A program made the translations under genes and the position numbers. From Calamus simplicifolius (lineage: Eukaryota > Streptophyta > Magnoliopsida > Arecales > Arecaceae), in NCBI GenBank assembly GCA_900491605.1, contig UESW01003835.1:596516-660515 (forward strand): a stretch of 64,000 bases of DNA. Reading direction: 5' to 3'. The notes under the pieces are model-generated. The model did not search any database. It saw nothing but the letters and a program-made list of their open reading frames with translations, and had not been told where the DNA came from. This document shows positions 11,090 through 23,502 of the stretch, one piece after another; positions within the stretch are counted from its first letter, which is position 1; each line of letters starts with the position of its first letter.

Positions 11090-12735
11090 ATTAAAAATTA
11101 TTAAAATTAATTAAAAAAATAAAAAATTAATTAATTAAATTAATTAAAATTGTTAAATTAATTTTTAAATATTAAATTAATTAAAAAATATTTTAAAAAT
11201 ATTTTTTTTTATTTTTTCAAATTAATTTTTTAAAAAAATAATTTTTAATTTTATTTTTAAATATTAAATTAAATTAATTAATTTTTGTTTTTTAATTAAT
11301 TAATTTTTAAAATTAATTTTAAATAATATTTTAATTAATTTAATATTTAAATTTTTTAAAAAAAATATATCAATTATTCTATTAATCTTAATTAATTTTA
11401 TATAACAAAATATTAAAAAATAAATTATTTTTAAAATAATAAATAAATTATGATAATTGAAAGTTTAAGAATAAAAAAAATTGAATAAATATTTAAAGAT
11501 TAAAATATATTTTAATCTTAAAAAATAAAATCTAGTATCTTCTACTTATATATAAATACTTTGATTTAAGGGTATTTTGAAAAATTTTAATAGATTTGAT
11601 TAGTATATGAATTTGATTTAAGGGTATTTTGAGAATTTGATGTTATATGACCGATAATTTATTTATCATACCAAACACAGTAATCAGTATTATTCTAGCA
11701 TTACCTGTGTACTAAACATAGTAATCAATATTACTGACAATCCATTCAGTAGTGATTTATCTTGTAGGTAATCCACATTACAATTCAGTAATGCTGGCAA
11801 TGCATCAAACGCAAAATGAATTAACTACAAGATAGATTACCACTTAGATGGATTGCCTTAATTTCTGTATTTGATATACACAAATAATATTTTACAGTAA
11901 TATTGATTACTGTGTTTAATATGACAAACAGATTACCAGTCGTAAACATCAATTTTTAAAATACTTCTAAATCAAATCTATTAAAAATTCATATACTATT
12001 ATATGATTTAAAAAAACTTGCATTTATAAATGACAATGCCTAAATTTGATGATCCACTAGGTAGGCTTTTTTATATTATTTTTTTCTATGATATAATTTT
12101 TAAACATGGCTCTCATATATACCAATAAATTTAAAGATGTACATTTTTAATCACTACATATAGGTCTAAATAAACAATGCTTTTTTAAGTAAAATCTCAT
12201 ATGTATTTTGCATGCAAAGAAATTTCACTGAAAACTTAACCTTGTTGGACTCCTTGGCATCGAGATTAGGCAACAAGCACATAAATAAAACCGAAAAATT
12301 TATAGTAACATAATAAATACCCATTAATCATCATCTTTTTTATTTCTCATACAATTGATTGACAATGATAAAAAAAAATATTGATGCATATTGATAAAAA
12401 AAAAAGTCTATATCATTCAATGGTCATAAAAGAAAATTATTAAATATAAATTAATTATTTGATGCCAAGAAAAATTATTCACAATAAATTATATCATCAT
12501 AAAAATGTAAAGTATTTATATATAACTAAAAAATACTAGATTTAATTTTTTAAGATTAAAATATATTTTTAATCTTCAAACATTTACTCAAAAAATTTTT
12601 TTTGATTCTTAAATTTTAATTATCATAATTTATTTATTATATTTTAAAAATAATTTATTTTTTAATATTTTATTATATAAAATTAATTAAGATTAATAGA
12701 CTAATTGATATATTATTTTTTTAATTTTTTTAAAA
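11090..12735. repeat. AT-rich foldback (large inverted repeat)
   Basis: The segment about 11335-11700 is an imperfect reverse complement of about 11900-12730: TAAATTATGATAATTG-type blocks and 'aaacacagtaatca' pair with 'attactgtgttt'. The 200-bp centre holds several inverted AATATTACTG / CAGTAATATT motifs. It interrupts the duplicated block relative to its second copy (41690-41840), so it is an insertion. No coding capacity is seen; it may be a foldback transposon. Confidence 0.6.
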
Positions 12736-12832
12736 NNNNNNNNNNNNNNNNNNNNNNNNNNNNNNNNNNNNNNNNNNNNNNNNNNNNNNNNNNNNNNNNN
12801 NNNNNNNNNNNNNNNNNNNNNNNNNNNNNNNN
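12736..12832. other. Assembly gap (97 N)
   Basis: A run of unknown bases joins AT-rich DNA on the left to GC-rich gypsy DNA on the right. The 5' half of the gypsy element (5' LTR, gag, protease, reverse transcriptase) would fall in or be lost at this gap. Confidence 0.99.
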
Positions 12833-14260
12833 GATCCCATCATATCCCGCTACCTAAGTATGGTGCAGTCGCAGGCTTCTCCCTTGGCTCACTTTAGTGT
12901 CAGCTACATCCCCCGAGGAGAATGCTAGAGCCGACGCCTTATCCCACCTTGCCACATCAGCTGATGGATGTTGGGAAGAGCTTATGTGGAGCACTTAGAA
13001 GCCCCGAGTATTGACATATCAAGAGAAACTCTGCAGTGGAGCAGGAGCCTTCCTGGATGGATCCTACGTCTGGTACTTTACCAGGGTACCCTCCCAGAAG
13101 ACCCTGCCGAAGCCAAGAAACTTAAGAGACGGACCCCAAAGTTTTTCATAATGGATGGAAAACTCTATCGCAGGTCGTTCTCATACCCAGTTCTCAAGTG
13201 TGTTGGCCCACCGAAGCAGATTACATCTGCGGAGATACATGAAGGTATATGGAAGCCATCTGGGGGGCAGGGCGCTCGCATACAAAGCCCTACGGTAAGG
13301 GTATTACTGGCTGACAATGAAGGAGGATGCATCTGAGCTTGTCAAAAGGTGTGACAGCTGCCAGCGCCATGCTAATATTCAACATCAACCGCGTCCCAGC
13401 TAACCCCCCTGGCCGCACCCTGGCCCTTCGCCAGTGGGGTATGGACATCTTGGGACCATTCCCTCCAGCCTCCGGACAACGCAAGTTCCTAGTGGTGGCC
13501 GTCGATCATTTTACCAATGGATTGAGGCGGAGGCCTCGCCAAAATCATGGAGGCAAAGTAAGATCCTTCTTCTGAAGTATGGTGTGCCGATTCGGACTAC
13601 CGCATACCCTGGTCACTGATAACGGCCGACAGTTTGACAACACGGCCTTCCGGGAATTCTGCGATGGCCTGGGCATTCATCAGCGATTCACCTCTGTGGG
13701 GCACCCCCAAACCAATGGCGCAGCCGAGGTGACCAATCGCACATCCTCCAAGGACTTAGAGCTCCGCTAGATGGCTGCAAGGGGCGCTGGGTAGGAACTC
13801 CCCAGTGTATGTGGCCTACCACACGATGCCGCGAGCCCCTACTGGGGAAACTCCTTTCAGCCTGGTCTTTGGGACCGAAGCGGTCATTCCGGTGGAGATA
13901 GGAGTTCCCAGTCCCGGACGGAATTATACCATGAAGAAACAACTCAAATCAACTACGAGCCGATCTAGATTTAGTGGAAGAATTGTGAGACCAAGCACAA
14001 CTTCGCATGGCAGCATTCCGTCAGTGAGCGGCCAAGTACTACAATGCTCGAGTGCGATCCAAGACGTTCCGCCCGGAGACCTCGTTCTGCGAAGAGCCAA
14101 AGTATCAAAGCCAATAGAGGGGGGCAAGCTGGCACTAAAATGGGAAGGACCATACCGCGTCAAGGAGGTACTTTACCACGGGGCGTACAAAGTTGAAGAG
14201 CTAGATGGGAAACCGCTCCCTCGCACTTGAAACGTCGATAATTTATGCGGTATTACCAGT
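12833..14260 (+). pseudogene. Ty3/gypsy pol remnant: RNase H end and integrase (Tat type)
   Basis: The first 130 bases encode an RNase H end with NARADALSHLA. Then follow an integrase zinc-binding region (RCDSCQRHAN) and the catalytic core in pieces: QWGMDILGPFPPASGQ with the first Asp, then LVTDNGRQF with the second Asp, then GHPQTNGAAE with the Glu. A C-terminal part (WEGPYRVKEV) follows. At least five frame changes separate the pieces, so the protein is dead. The motifs and the following array and antisense ORF match the Tat clade of gypsy elements. Confidence 0.85.
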
Positions 14261-14344
14261 AAGGTGCTATCTTCATTAATTTGAATCTATTTGATAGATG
14301 AATGCTTGAAATGTTCGCCTTATTTTTGAATGAGTATGTTCAGC

Positions 14345-15270
14345 AATTAAAGACCGGCTCCGCGTCGGCAATTAAAGACCGGCTCCGCATCGGCATCAAA
14401 GACCGGTTCCGCATCGGCAATTAAGATCGGCTCCGCATCGGCATCAAAGACCGGCTCCGCGGCATGAAAGACCGATTCTGCAACCGCAATTAAAGACCAG
14501 CTCCGCATCGGCAATTAAAGATCGGTTCCGCACCAGCAACTTAAGACCGGCTCCACATTGGCATTAAAGACCGGTTCCGCACCGGCAACTTAAGACCGGC
14601 TCCGCGTCGGCATAAAAGACCGGCTCCGTGTCGGCAATTAAAGATCGGTTCCGCACCGGCAACTTAAGACCGGCTCCGCATCGGCAATAAAGACCGGCTC
14701 CGCGTCGGCATAAAGACCGGCTCCGCATCGGCAATTAAAGATCAGTTCCGCACCGACAACTTAAGACCGGCTCCGCATTGGTAATTAAAAACCGGTTCTG
14801 CATCGGCAACTTAAGACCGGCTCCGCATCGGTAATTAAAGACCGGCTCCGCATTGGCACCAAAGACCGGCTCCGCGTCGGCACCAAAGACCGGTTCTGCA
14901 CCGACAATTAAAGACCGGTTCCGCACCGGCAATTAAAGACGGCTCCGCATCGGCATGAAAGATCGGCTCCACGTCGGCATCAAAGACTGGTTGCACCGGC
15001 AATTAAAGACCGGTTCCGCACCGGCAATTAAAGACCGGCTCCGCGTCGGCATAAAGACCGGCTCCGCGTCGGCAACAAAGACCGGCCCCGCATCGACACC
15101 AAAGACTGGCTCCGCGTCGGCAACTAACGGTCTGCTTTTCGCGTTGGACCTAAGGACCGGCTCCCGCGTCGCACCAAAGACTGGCTCCGCGTCGGCAACT
15201 AACGGTCTGCTCTCCGCGTTGGACCTAAAGACCGGCTCCCTGCGTCGGCACTAAAGACTGGCTTCTTGCG
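14345..15270. repeat. 25-bp tandem array in gypsy element
   Basis: About 35 imperfect copies of a ~25-bp unit built on AAAGACCGGCTCCGCATCGG plus CAATT. Toward the right end the unit changes to a longer form with GCAACTAACGGTCTGCT. Tandem arrays between pol and the 3' LTR are known in Tat-clade elements. Confidence 0.95.
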
Positions 15271-15570
15271 TTGGTAATTAGTGACAATGTTTTGGTGAAC
15301 AATCACATTTCGCGTGACCTATCTGATGAGGCACCATTAGTTGGTGATTCACAACAGCTTACACAACTAAAGCTGATTATAACCAAAGGCTCGCAATGAG
15401 GGTTAAAACATTCATTGATAGCTAAAAGGTTACAAAATTGCCGACCTGAGTCGGGCTTAGAGCAATATAGAAAAAAACTAAAACTACTAAGGGTTATTTG
15501 GGGCCAGGTCATCGTCTTCAGGGACGTCATCTGGCTTCAGCCCTTCAATGTCCTTTAGGTCGTAGAGTTC

Positions 15571-17798
15571 TTAGATTTTGTCCTTGCAGTCTTGGAAGCC
15601 GGCATTATAAGCAAACGCCGCCGATTCGGCTAGCTCCTTATCAAAGGTTTTAAAATTTCTGAAATCCTCTACGGCCTCTGCAGCTCTTTTCTCCGCCTCG
15701 AGGGCTCTCTGCTCGGACTCGATGGCCTCCCTCTTGGCCTCAGTCACCGCCGCCTCCAAGTCGACAATCTTGGCGTCGGACTGGCAGACAACCTCTTTAG
15801 CTGCATCTATTTCAATGGAGGCAGAATCCAATCGAGTCTTCAAGATGCACATTTCTGATTCCACCACCCTCAGCCTCTCCTCGGCCATCCTTGCTTTTCC
15901 TCGGCCGCCTGAGCGTTATCCAGCTCATTGGCTGCATGACGCTGGGCAACTTCCAGCGCGTACTCGGCCTTCTCGGCTCTCAGCCGGATGGTTTCGACTT
16001 CGCCCTTTAGGGTGGCCCGGGTATCCTCCAAAGCCATTTCTGCCATTTCTGCCCTGGCTTGGAGTGATAACATCTCCTCCCGTACCTGGTCGATAGCAGT
16101 ATCACTCAAGGTCCAAAGTTCCCTTATGGCGATCAGAGTGTTCAGTGCCTAAAGGGAATGTTAATATTAAAAAGCAAAATAAAACAAACGAAACAAAGAG
16201 AAAAACGATAATGGAGCAGAGGCTTACCCAGAGATGTGCCACAGACGCCTCGCGGAAGAAGACGGCTCTCCCTTGATGCCGGAGAAACTCTTGCACCTCC
16301 ACCACAGATGCTTCATCTAAGGCCCGCTCGGCCCAGCGGCTGTGGTTCGCCAACAGTGATTGAAAGAAAGGATCGATGCCCCTCCTTTCCCTGGGCACGG
16401 GGTCCGCGGAGGCGGATTCCGCCTCTGACTCTGTTGCCTCCGGCCCCTTGACTGGCGGAGGCGCTTCGGTTGTTGCCCCTACGGGGGGCAGGATAGTTGC
16501 GGGAGTTGGCCCTATTGCTGTAGGTACTTGCTCCGTCTCCACGGCTTCGGGCAGGGGTGACGGCGCTTTTATGACCTGCTCAGGAGAAGGATTGAGCAGG
16601 ATGACAGGAGGAGCTGGAACTGAAGATCTCCCTTCTACTTGGCTCCGCCCAACTTCCTCGCCGGCCTCGGCCCTTACCGTATCTATCTTGGTGGGCTCGT
16701 CGGCTTGGCTCTGGCCACCTCACACACGTGCGGGATTCTACAATTTTGGCCCTTTTAGCATCGACCTCCCCAGCGTCTGCCCTTCTAGGGTCGCCCTTCT
16801 TCAAACCTTAGCGCGCAGGGGCTTCACAACTCTAGCCCCTCCAGCGTCGCCCTCCCCGCTTCGGCCCTCCCCGCATTGGCCCTCCCCGCTTCGGTCCTCC
16901 TTGGGATTTTGGCAACGGTCCTTCTCTCGGCAAGGGACTCATTCCCCGTAGCCTTCCTCTTCCTAGTGGCCGCCTGCCTGAGCTCACGAAGCGATGGTGC
17001 CATCCCTATAAAGGCGGAAGATGAATTAAAAAAAAAGAAGGGGGAAAAAGAAAAAAGAAGGTGAGTAATCAAGTGCTCACCACTCAAGGAATTAAGCCGG
17101 CGAGACGAAGGTTTTCCTCGGCTAGAAGCTTATTGCACCGAGGGACATTGGCTGTCAGAAGCTGCCCGAATGCCATCCGATCTCTTGAAAGGATGGAGGA
17201 ATCCCTATGGCATCAATGTTGGGTGTCCCCCAGCTTCCGCGCACCCCGTCGATATCAGCAAAAAAGAACTTGTCCTTCCACCCTTTGACGGAGGTGGGAA
17301 GGTACAACTTAAGGATCCTATTGGACCTAGGGGTGAAGGACCACCAACCTGATTGCTTGCGGAGGGTATAAAAGCTACATAATAAGGAGATGCTGGCCTC
17401 TATGCCTTGCAGGTGACAGAGAACCAGAAAGCCAGCGATGGTTCGGATTGAGTTAGGAACTAGCTGGGAAGGTGTTAGAGAATATTGGTCCAGAAGATTG
17501 AGAATGAAGGATGGATAGGTAGTTGAAGTCCGGCCTTAAAGAAGGCTCCGTACAAGGCAACCCTTCCGAAATGGAAAGAGGTTACCCTGTCATTAGGAGC
17601 AGGGTAGAACAAACGAAGGTCTGACGGAAAGCTATACTTGGCTTTCAGATTTACTATGTCTTGAGCAGACATAATGGAAGCAGTCCCTTCGGGGACTCCT
17701 TGACGACGCTAGAAGGACCAGCAGCCATCGGACGGCTCCGGGCAGAAATCCGCCCGCCGATTAGATGACTCCCGGATACGGGGCGACTGACCGGCCAT
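15571..17798 (-). pseudogene. Antisense additional ORF of the gypsy element, coiled-coil type
   Basis: On the minus strand, candidate starts lie at 17798 or 17728. The next pieces read MSAQDIVNLKAKYSFPSDLR (17672 down), SGWWSFTPRSNRILKLYLP and GWKDKFFFADIDG (about 17350-17230), then a basic and proline-rich linker (17030-16350). A long coiled coil follows (16109-15571), ending in DCKDKI and a stop. The 'GWWSF ... KGWKDKFFF ... W' pattern is seen in many plant proteins of retroelement origin. Additional antisense ORFs between pol and the 3' LTR are established for Tat elements such as Grande and Retand. Frame changes and possible introns split it here, so I call it broken. Its function is unknown. 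Confidence 0.65.
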
Positions 17799-18370
17799 CG
17801 TTCCGACAAGGAATGATTAGAGGAGGGGGTAGACCACTGGCTTGGTAAGGAAGCGGAAGTTTGAGGAGGGGTGGGGGCACACCCCTAGGAATCGAAAATG
17901 GAGCAAGAAGGCGAGGAAGCCATGGAGGCTAACCTGGAAAACTTGAGCTAAGATCGAAGGAGCACGAGGAGAGAACGAACACGGGAGACGAACAGACGCT
18001 TGCGGACTCGAGAGGAAGCAGTAGCGTAAGAGAAGGGAGGATGGGAGGATAAGGACGATTTTCCTCTTATAACCCCATTTCAAATCACCCCACGATCGTC
18101 CGTTCTGACTACGTGTCCACCTTCAAATGGAAGGCGCTTCAGCGGCCTACCAGCGCGAAAAACACGAAAAGCTCCACCAATAAAGAGATGGCATTGGCCT
18201 TACCACAATGATGATGCAGCCTTTTGTGACTCATTGCTCGAGGGAAATCCTCTCCAATCCCAACAGCCTGGACAGGCGAAATGATGGCGCGAAAATCGGC
18301 TGCCCAGAGGATATTAACACCCCTTTCGCGGGTGATTGTGCGCTCACCCATCTCAGGGGCGGGGGGCATC

Positions 18371-19130
18371 TGATACGGCAGGCCGATTCCTCTGGATGGT
18401 ATTATCTTTTGCATGATTTCCAAAAATAATGATGTGACAGTAAAAACCCATAAATAGAACTCCAGTGCTGGCCTTTGGCTCTGGCCTTTGGCTCCGGCCT
18501 CCAGCGCTGGCCTTTGGCTCCGGCCTCCAGCGTCGGCCTCTAGCAACGGCCTCCAGCGCTGACCTTTGGCGCCAGCCTCCAGCGTCGGCCTCTAGCTTCG
18601 GCCCAGCGTCGGCCCCCAGCGCCGGCCTCCAACAACGGCTTCGGTCCTAACCTGACGCCTTTTTCGCATGCACAATGACCCGTCTCATGCAACAGATCCC
18701 GTGATTCGAGGTCTATTGCCGTGTACCTCGCTCACTGAAATCACGGGCAAGTATTAACATGTTTAGCATTTATCGCTACAGCGGCCCTCATCTAGCAACG
18801 GCTTAACCACTTGCCGTTCAGAGTAACTTATCCCAACAAGGAAGATTTGACGGTTCCAACGGAACGAGGTAAACGGGACCTCCAGACAGGTATAAGAGGA
18901 GGACCCGAGCTCAATGCAAGGGGATATCTCTCTCTCTCTCAAGTTCTACTCATATACGACATTCCTGTTCTACAACCCACTGACTTGGGCGTTGGAGGGT
19001 CCCCACCGGAACCACCGGTCTGGGACTTTTTGCAGGCTCTACAAGGAAGATGGTGACCTCTCTACATTCTCGAAGGCCTGCGGAGATCTTAGCTCACCCG
19101 ACGTTCATTGCAAGTGTTTTGGCAGCAACA
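18371..19130 (+). mobile_element. 3' LTR of the Tat-like gypsy element
   Basis: A purine-rich tract ending GGGGCGGGGGGCATC precedes TGATACGGCAGG, and the LTR ends GGCAGCAACA before flanking AT-rich DNA. The length, about 760 bp, and the TG...CA ends fit. Inside are GC-rich imperfect repeats of GGCCTCCAGCGC (18465-18650) and a TATA box (18891). No matching 5' LTR lies in the window. Confidence 0.7.
18888..18897 (+). promoter_or_regulatory. TATA box of gypsy 3' LTR
   Basis: AGGTATAAGAGGAGG lies about 240 bases before the LTR end, the expected U3/R position for a gypsy LTR promoter. Confidence 0.5.
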
Positions 19131-20430
19131 CTGTGTTTACTATGACAAATAGATTACCAGTCATATAACATCAAATTTTTAAAATACTCCTAAATCAAAT
19201 CTATTAAAAATTCATATACTATTATATATGTTGTTTAAAAAAACTTGCATTTATAAATGACAACACCTAAATTTGATGACCACTATGTAGGCTTCTTTAC
19301 ATTATTTTTTCTATGATATAATTTTCGAACATAGCTCTCGTATATAATACCAATAAATTCAAAGATGTACATTTTTAATCACTACATATAGGTCTAAATA
19401 AACAATGCTTTTTTAAGTAAATCTCATATGTGTTTTGCATGCAAAGAAATTTCACCGAAAGCTTAACCTTGTTGGACTCCTTGGCATCGAGATTAGGCAA
19501 CAAGCACATAAATAAAACCAAAAATTTATAGTAACATAATAAATACTCATTAAACATCATCTTTTTATTTCTCATACGATTGATTGATAATGATAAAAAA
19601 AAATTGATGCATATTGATAAAAAAAAAGTCTATATCATTCAAGGGTCATAAAAGAAAATTATTAAATACAAATTAATTATTTGATGCCAAGAAAAATTAT
19701 TCATAATAAATTATATCATCATAAAATGTAAAGTATTTATATATAACTAAAAAATAATAGATTTAATTTTTAAGATTAAAATATATTTTTAATCTTCAAA
19801 CATTTACTCAATTTTTTTTTGATTCTTAAACTTTTAATTATTATAATTTAATTATTATATTTTAAAATAATTTATTTTTTTAATATTTTTATATAAAATT
19901 AATTATGATTAATAGAATAATTGATATATTATGATAATATGAATATATCAATTAGTTGATAGAAAAATGTAAGTTATTTTTAAAATTTAAATGGTAATGT
20001 AATTAGATATTGTTAATTTTAAATTAGTACACTGCTAAGAAAGATATTGCTAAAATGATATTTTATTTTTATTTATTTTTTTATTCAATATAGCTACGAT
20101 CAAAGAAAATGTGGAAAGATAGGAGGTCTATGTTTACATGCTTAAGCTAAACAAAAAAAAAGTAAATTGAAATACCATTGAAAAATAACTGAAACAATTT
20201 ATTAGAAGGAAGAACCCGGCCAAACAAAAGAAAAGAGAAAAAAATAGTGAATGATTTTGTTTAAGTAAGAAAATTTTTTTTATAAAAAATAAAAAATATT
20301 TTATTAAAAAAATATTAAAATATATTTAATAATATAATAATAATCATTTCTTTATAAGATAATGTGAATTATCTTTCATAATATATATTTGATGTGCATC
20401 GTTTAAAGTCTGGATAGGTTACAAAATGGC
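19131..20430. repeat. Second copy of AT-rich repeat, right of the gypsy LTR
   Basis: From the first base after the LTR (CTGTGTTTACTATGACAAA) the sequence follows 11914-12735 closely for about 800 bases, then continues as AT-rich DNA to 20430, where homology with the second duplicated block (41840 onward) resumes. No genes are seen. Confidence 0.8.
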
Positions 20431-20576
20431 AATGTTATAAAAACGATGGCTATGGTAAGCACTAATTATATTAACAAATAAAATATAAAAATATAAAGCG
20501 ACGTCACGTCAACAACGCGCGGGGGCTAATTATTGCCTCCAACGGCGGTAGCAAGCTGGCGAGCATTTCAATTAAA

Positions 20577-20586
20577 TTAAATATAT
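20577..20586 (+). promoter_or_regulatory. Likely TATA box of dioxygenase copy A
   Basis: TAAATATATG lies about 80 bases before the start codon, and the sequence around it is conserved upstream of copy B (about 41993-42002). No other promoter element is assigned. Confidence 0.4.
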
Positions 20587-20662
20587 GCTAGCAGTGCAGT
20601 GCAGTGGAGAACGTGAATAATATCCAAAACGCTGCAGGAGAAGTCGAGAAGGCTTGGATTGG

Positions 20663-23502
20663 ATGGGCTCCGAACAAGAAACCGCCAAGCACCTCCAAAT
20701 CCCAAAGGTGGACTTCCGTGGGTTGGATCCAAGCAACCCTGGTGGCCATGGCTGGGAGTCGGTGCGGGCCGAGGCGATGCGGGCGCTGGAGTCGTTCGGG
20801 TGCGTAGAGGCCATCTACGATGGGGTCAGCCCGGAGGCGAAGGAGGCGCTCTTCGGGCGGGCGATGGGGGAACTGTTCGCTCTCCCTCTCGACACCAAGA
20901 CCAAGACCCAGAGCTCTTCGGACAGGCCCAATCAGGGCTACATCGGCCAGCTTTCCAACTTGGCCTACGAAAGCCTCAGCGTGGGAGGCGCCCCAGACCT
21001 TGAGAAGGTCGAGGAATTCGCCCGCCTCATGTGGCCCCAAGGAAATCCAGGCTTCTGGTATTGTTCTCTCTTCCGGTATTATTATTGATGTTCATTTCCT
21101 CCTTTAATTTAATCCCTCCATGGTGCATCAAATCTCTCTCTCTTTTTTTTCTTTAACTTTTAATTATTTTAATTTATTGTAAGATTTAAACTAATTTTAC
21201 TATCTAAATTAGCCTCCATCTAATTTTATATATTTTTTAAGTATTAATTTTGAGCGAATGAAAGAGCCATTTAGATCAAACCTTTCATGTGCTTGTGTTG
21301 ATGATGCTCCTAGGATAATATCCAGCACACCTTCAACTAGGTTCCTCTATTGACGATTTCTCATAAATTATGTTATTTTGATTTTACTAATGGTTGTTTT
21401 GTCCCTGATAGAGTTGCTCTATTGATACAATACAATGGTGAGGTTGCTCTATGTTGAGCTTGATGACGCATATTTAAACTATGAAAATAGGCTCTCTAAC
21501 TGTGGGGATAAGGTTGTGTACACTTTTTTTTTTTTTTTTTTTTTTTTACATCAACTTTTTTTAGATTTTATGGTGGCAAGAATCTCGTATATTAAATTTC
21601 TCCAGACCTCGCAATGATGACAGCCTCATGTAATAGTAAGGTTTCTCTGTAATTTTTATGTGATAGATATAAACACAGAATTTATTTCTTTTCCTAGACT
21701 CTCTCCGAGTCTTATGATAGCAAGTGCACTTTGACTCAATTATTATTATTATTAATATCTATCTCCAACGATATAAAAGTGTTATTGATTTGAAATAATT
21801 TTGATACTCTAGTAATTAATTTCTATCAAATTTTGATCAAATCTTGTCAATTTTTTAAATTATTATCGTTTTACATTGCTACATTTTAGGATAAGCACTT
21901 ATAATTTTCTATAGGCATTTAATCTACATTGATGAAAAGCTATTGCATTTATATGATGTTTGAATTTTCTGTTTCATAGTCTTGATAAACAGAAATCCAT
22001 CTCTAATAAACGCATTCCATGTCATATTGAGCACAAACTAGTAAATGTATAAAGAAGCAATTAAATCTTTTATTCACTATTCAAGTTTGAGTAAATAATA
22101 TATTTACAAGATAAATTCTTTCTATATCACGAGAAACACTGCCTCTTTTAGCTGCATGCCGTTTTTAACTATTTAATGTATTATCCCTGCATTACATGAT
22201 TTTTTATATGTAAGTAATTTAAAAATAATAAATTCGACCAATGACTGAATATCGATGTGAAAGCCTATCCAATTTAAAAACATGTAATCCATGCGAGTAC
22301 GCATGCTAGCCCAATTAACCCGTGATCAAACTATGTGGCTTAAAAACTCGAGTAAAAGTTAATGGATAGTAAGTGAACTAAGCACATAACACATTTTTTC
22401 CTTTTCCCTCCAATATAAGATTAAATTTAGGATATCACAATTACTGTCGGGATTGGCAAAATGTTTTTCATTGACATTGCACATAGATTCAGCCCTAATT
22501 AAGTCTTAAAACCATTCGTTTTGGTTTCGTCTTCCATTAGCCTTTCCTTTTGAATCTCCTTATTTAAACACATCTATACGCACGTTGCTGAGTAATACTG
22601 GAGAGAACTTTTTCTCACTACTGTTTATTATTGTAGACCATACTGTCGAATGATTAATCATCGATTTCAAGGATCATCATGAATTGTTAGAGCCTTTCAT
22701 GGCTGAAATGAGTTCTCCCGCCCGACTTGTACCTCCAAGCTCCTCCTAATGAACATTTATTTCTCGTCTTTGCTAGCCAAACCGTGTGGAACTTTGCCAA
22801 GCAAGTCCAGAAGTTGGAGCAAATTATTGAGAGGATGGTCCTACAGAGCCTGGGCGTTGAAAAGTACTACAATTCTCACATAGAATCTCTAGCATATGAG
22901 GTTCGGCTGGCAGAATATGGGGTTCCGTTGGACCAGGAAACCAAGATTGCCCTATTTCCCCATGTAGATCCAAATATGATAACCATAATATGCCAGCATA
23001 AAGGTAAAGGACTTGAAGTACAAACACAAGATGGTGAATGGATCCTTGTAGAGCCCTTCCCAAACTCCTTCACAGTCGTGATTGGTGAAGCATTCAGGGT
23101 ATTGACTTATTATATATGTATATAATTAGCTTTTGATAGCACACCGATGATAAATGAGATCTTCTTCATTTTCTTAGTAAGATTAAGATACGAGCAGAAT
23201 GCCTTAAATTTTGCTCTGTTTACTTCTGCCAGGCGTGGACTAATGGAAGACTGCGACCTCAGATGCATCGTGTAAGGATACCCAGCAATCAGAAGAGGTA
23301 CAGTGCTCTTCTTGGTTCGTCACCGAAAGAAGGGTCCATGGTACAGATCCCAGAAGAACTGGTAGATGAAGAGCACCCTTTGCTTTATAAACCTTACAAT
23401 TATAATGACTACCTGAAATTCTGGTTCTCTGCTGAAGGAAGGAAAGCTAAGGATCCGCTGAGGGCTTTTTGTGGTACAGAGATAGTGGGATTGGAAGTCT
23501 GA
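20663..23502 (+). CDS. AOP1-like 2-oxoglutarate/Fe(II)-dependent dioxygenase, copy A (intact)
   Basis: Three exons (20663-21057, 22777-23098, 23233-23502) join in frame to give 328 residues. The start is MGSEQETAKHLQIPKVDF. The N-terminal DIOX_N part fills exon 1, and the catalytic double-stranded beta-helix lies in exons 2 and 3. The iron ligands are visible as His194 and Asp196 (HVD) and His251 (MHRVR). Arg261 and Ser263 (RYS) should bind the 2-oxoglutarate carboxylate. The enzyme would couple 2-oxoglutarate decarboxylation to oxidation of a small molecule; it resembles the 'AOP1' family, whose substrates outside the glucosinolate makers are not known. Exon 2 is placed at the AG in TTTGCTAG because the phase then restores Cys132 and the family's 'C-x-T-V' context. 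Cytosolic, as no targeting peptide is seen. Its paralogue at 42064 is broken. Confidence 0.85.

Noticed and set aside
14345..15270. CRISPR-like array
   Set aside because: Units are contiguous with no unique spacers and sit inside a plant gypsy element; a tandem repeat, not CRISPR.
20588..21040. 150-codon minus-strand frame over dioxygenase exon 1
   Set aside because: Antisense shadow of a GC-rich exon; the same shadow appears at 41986-42441.
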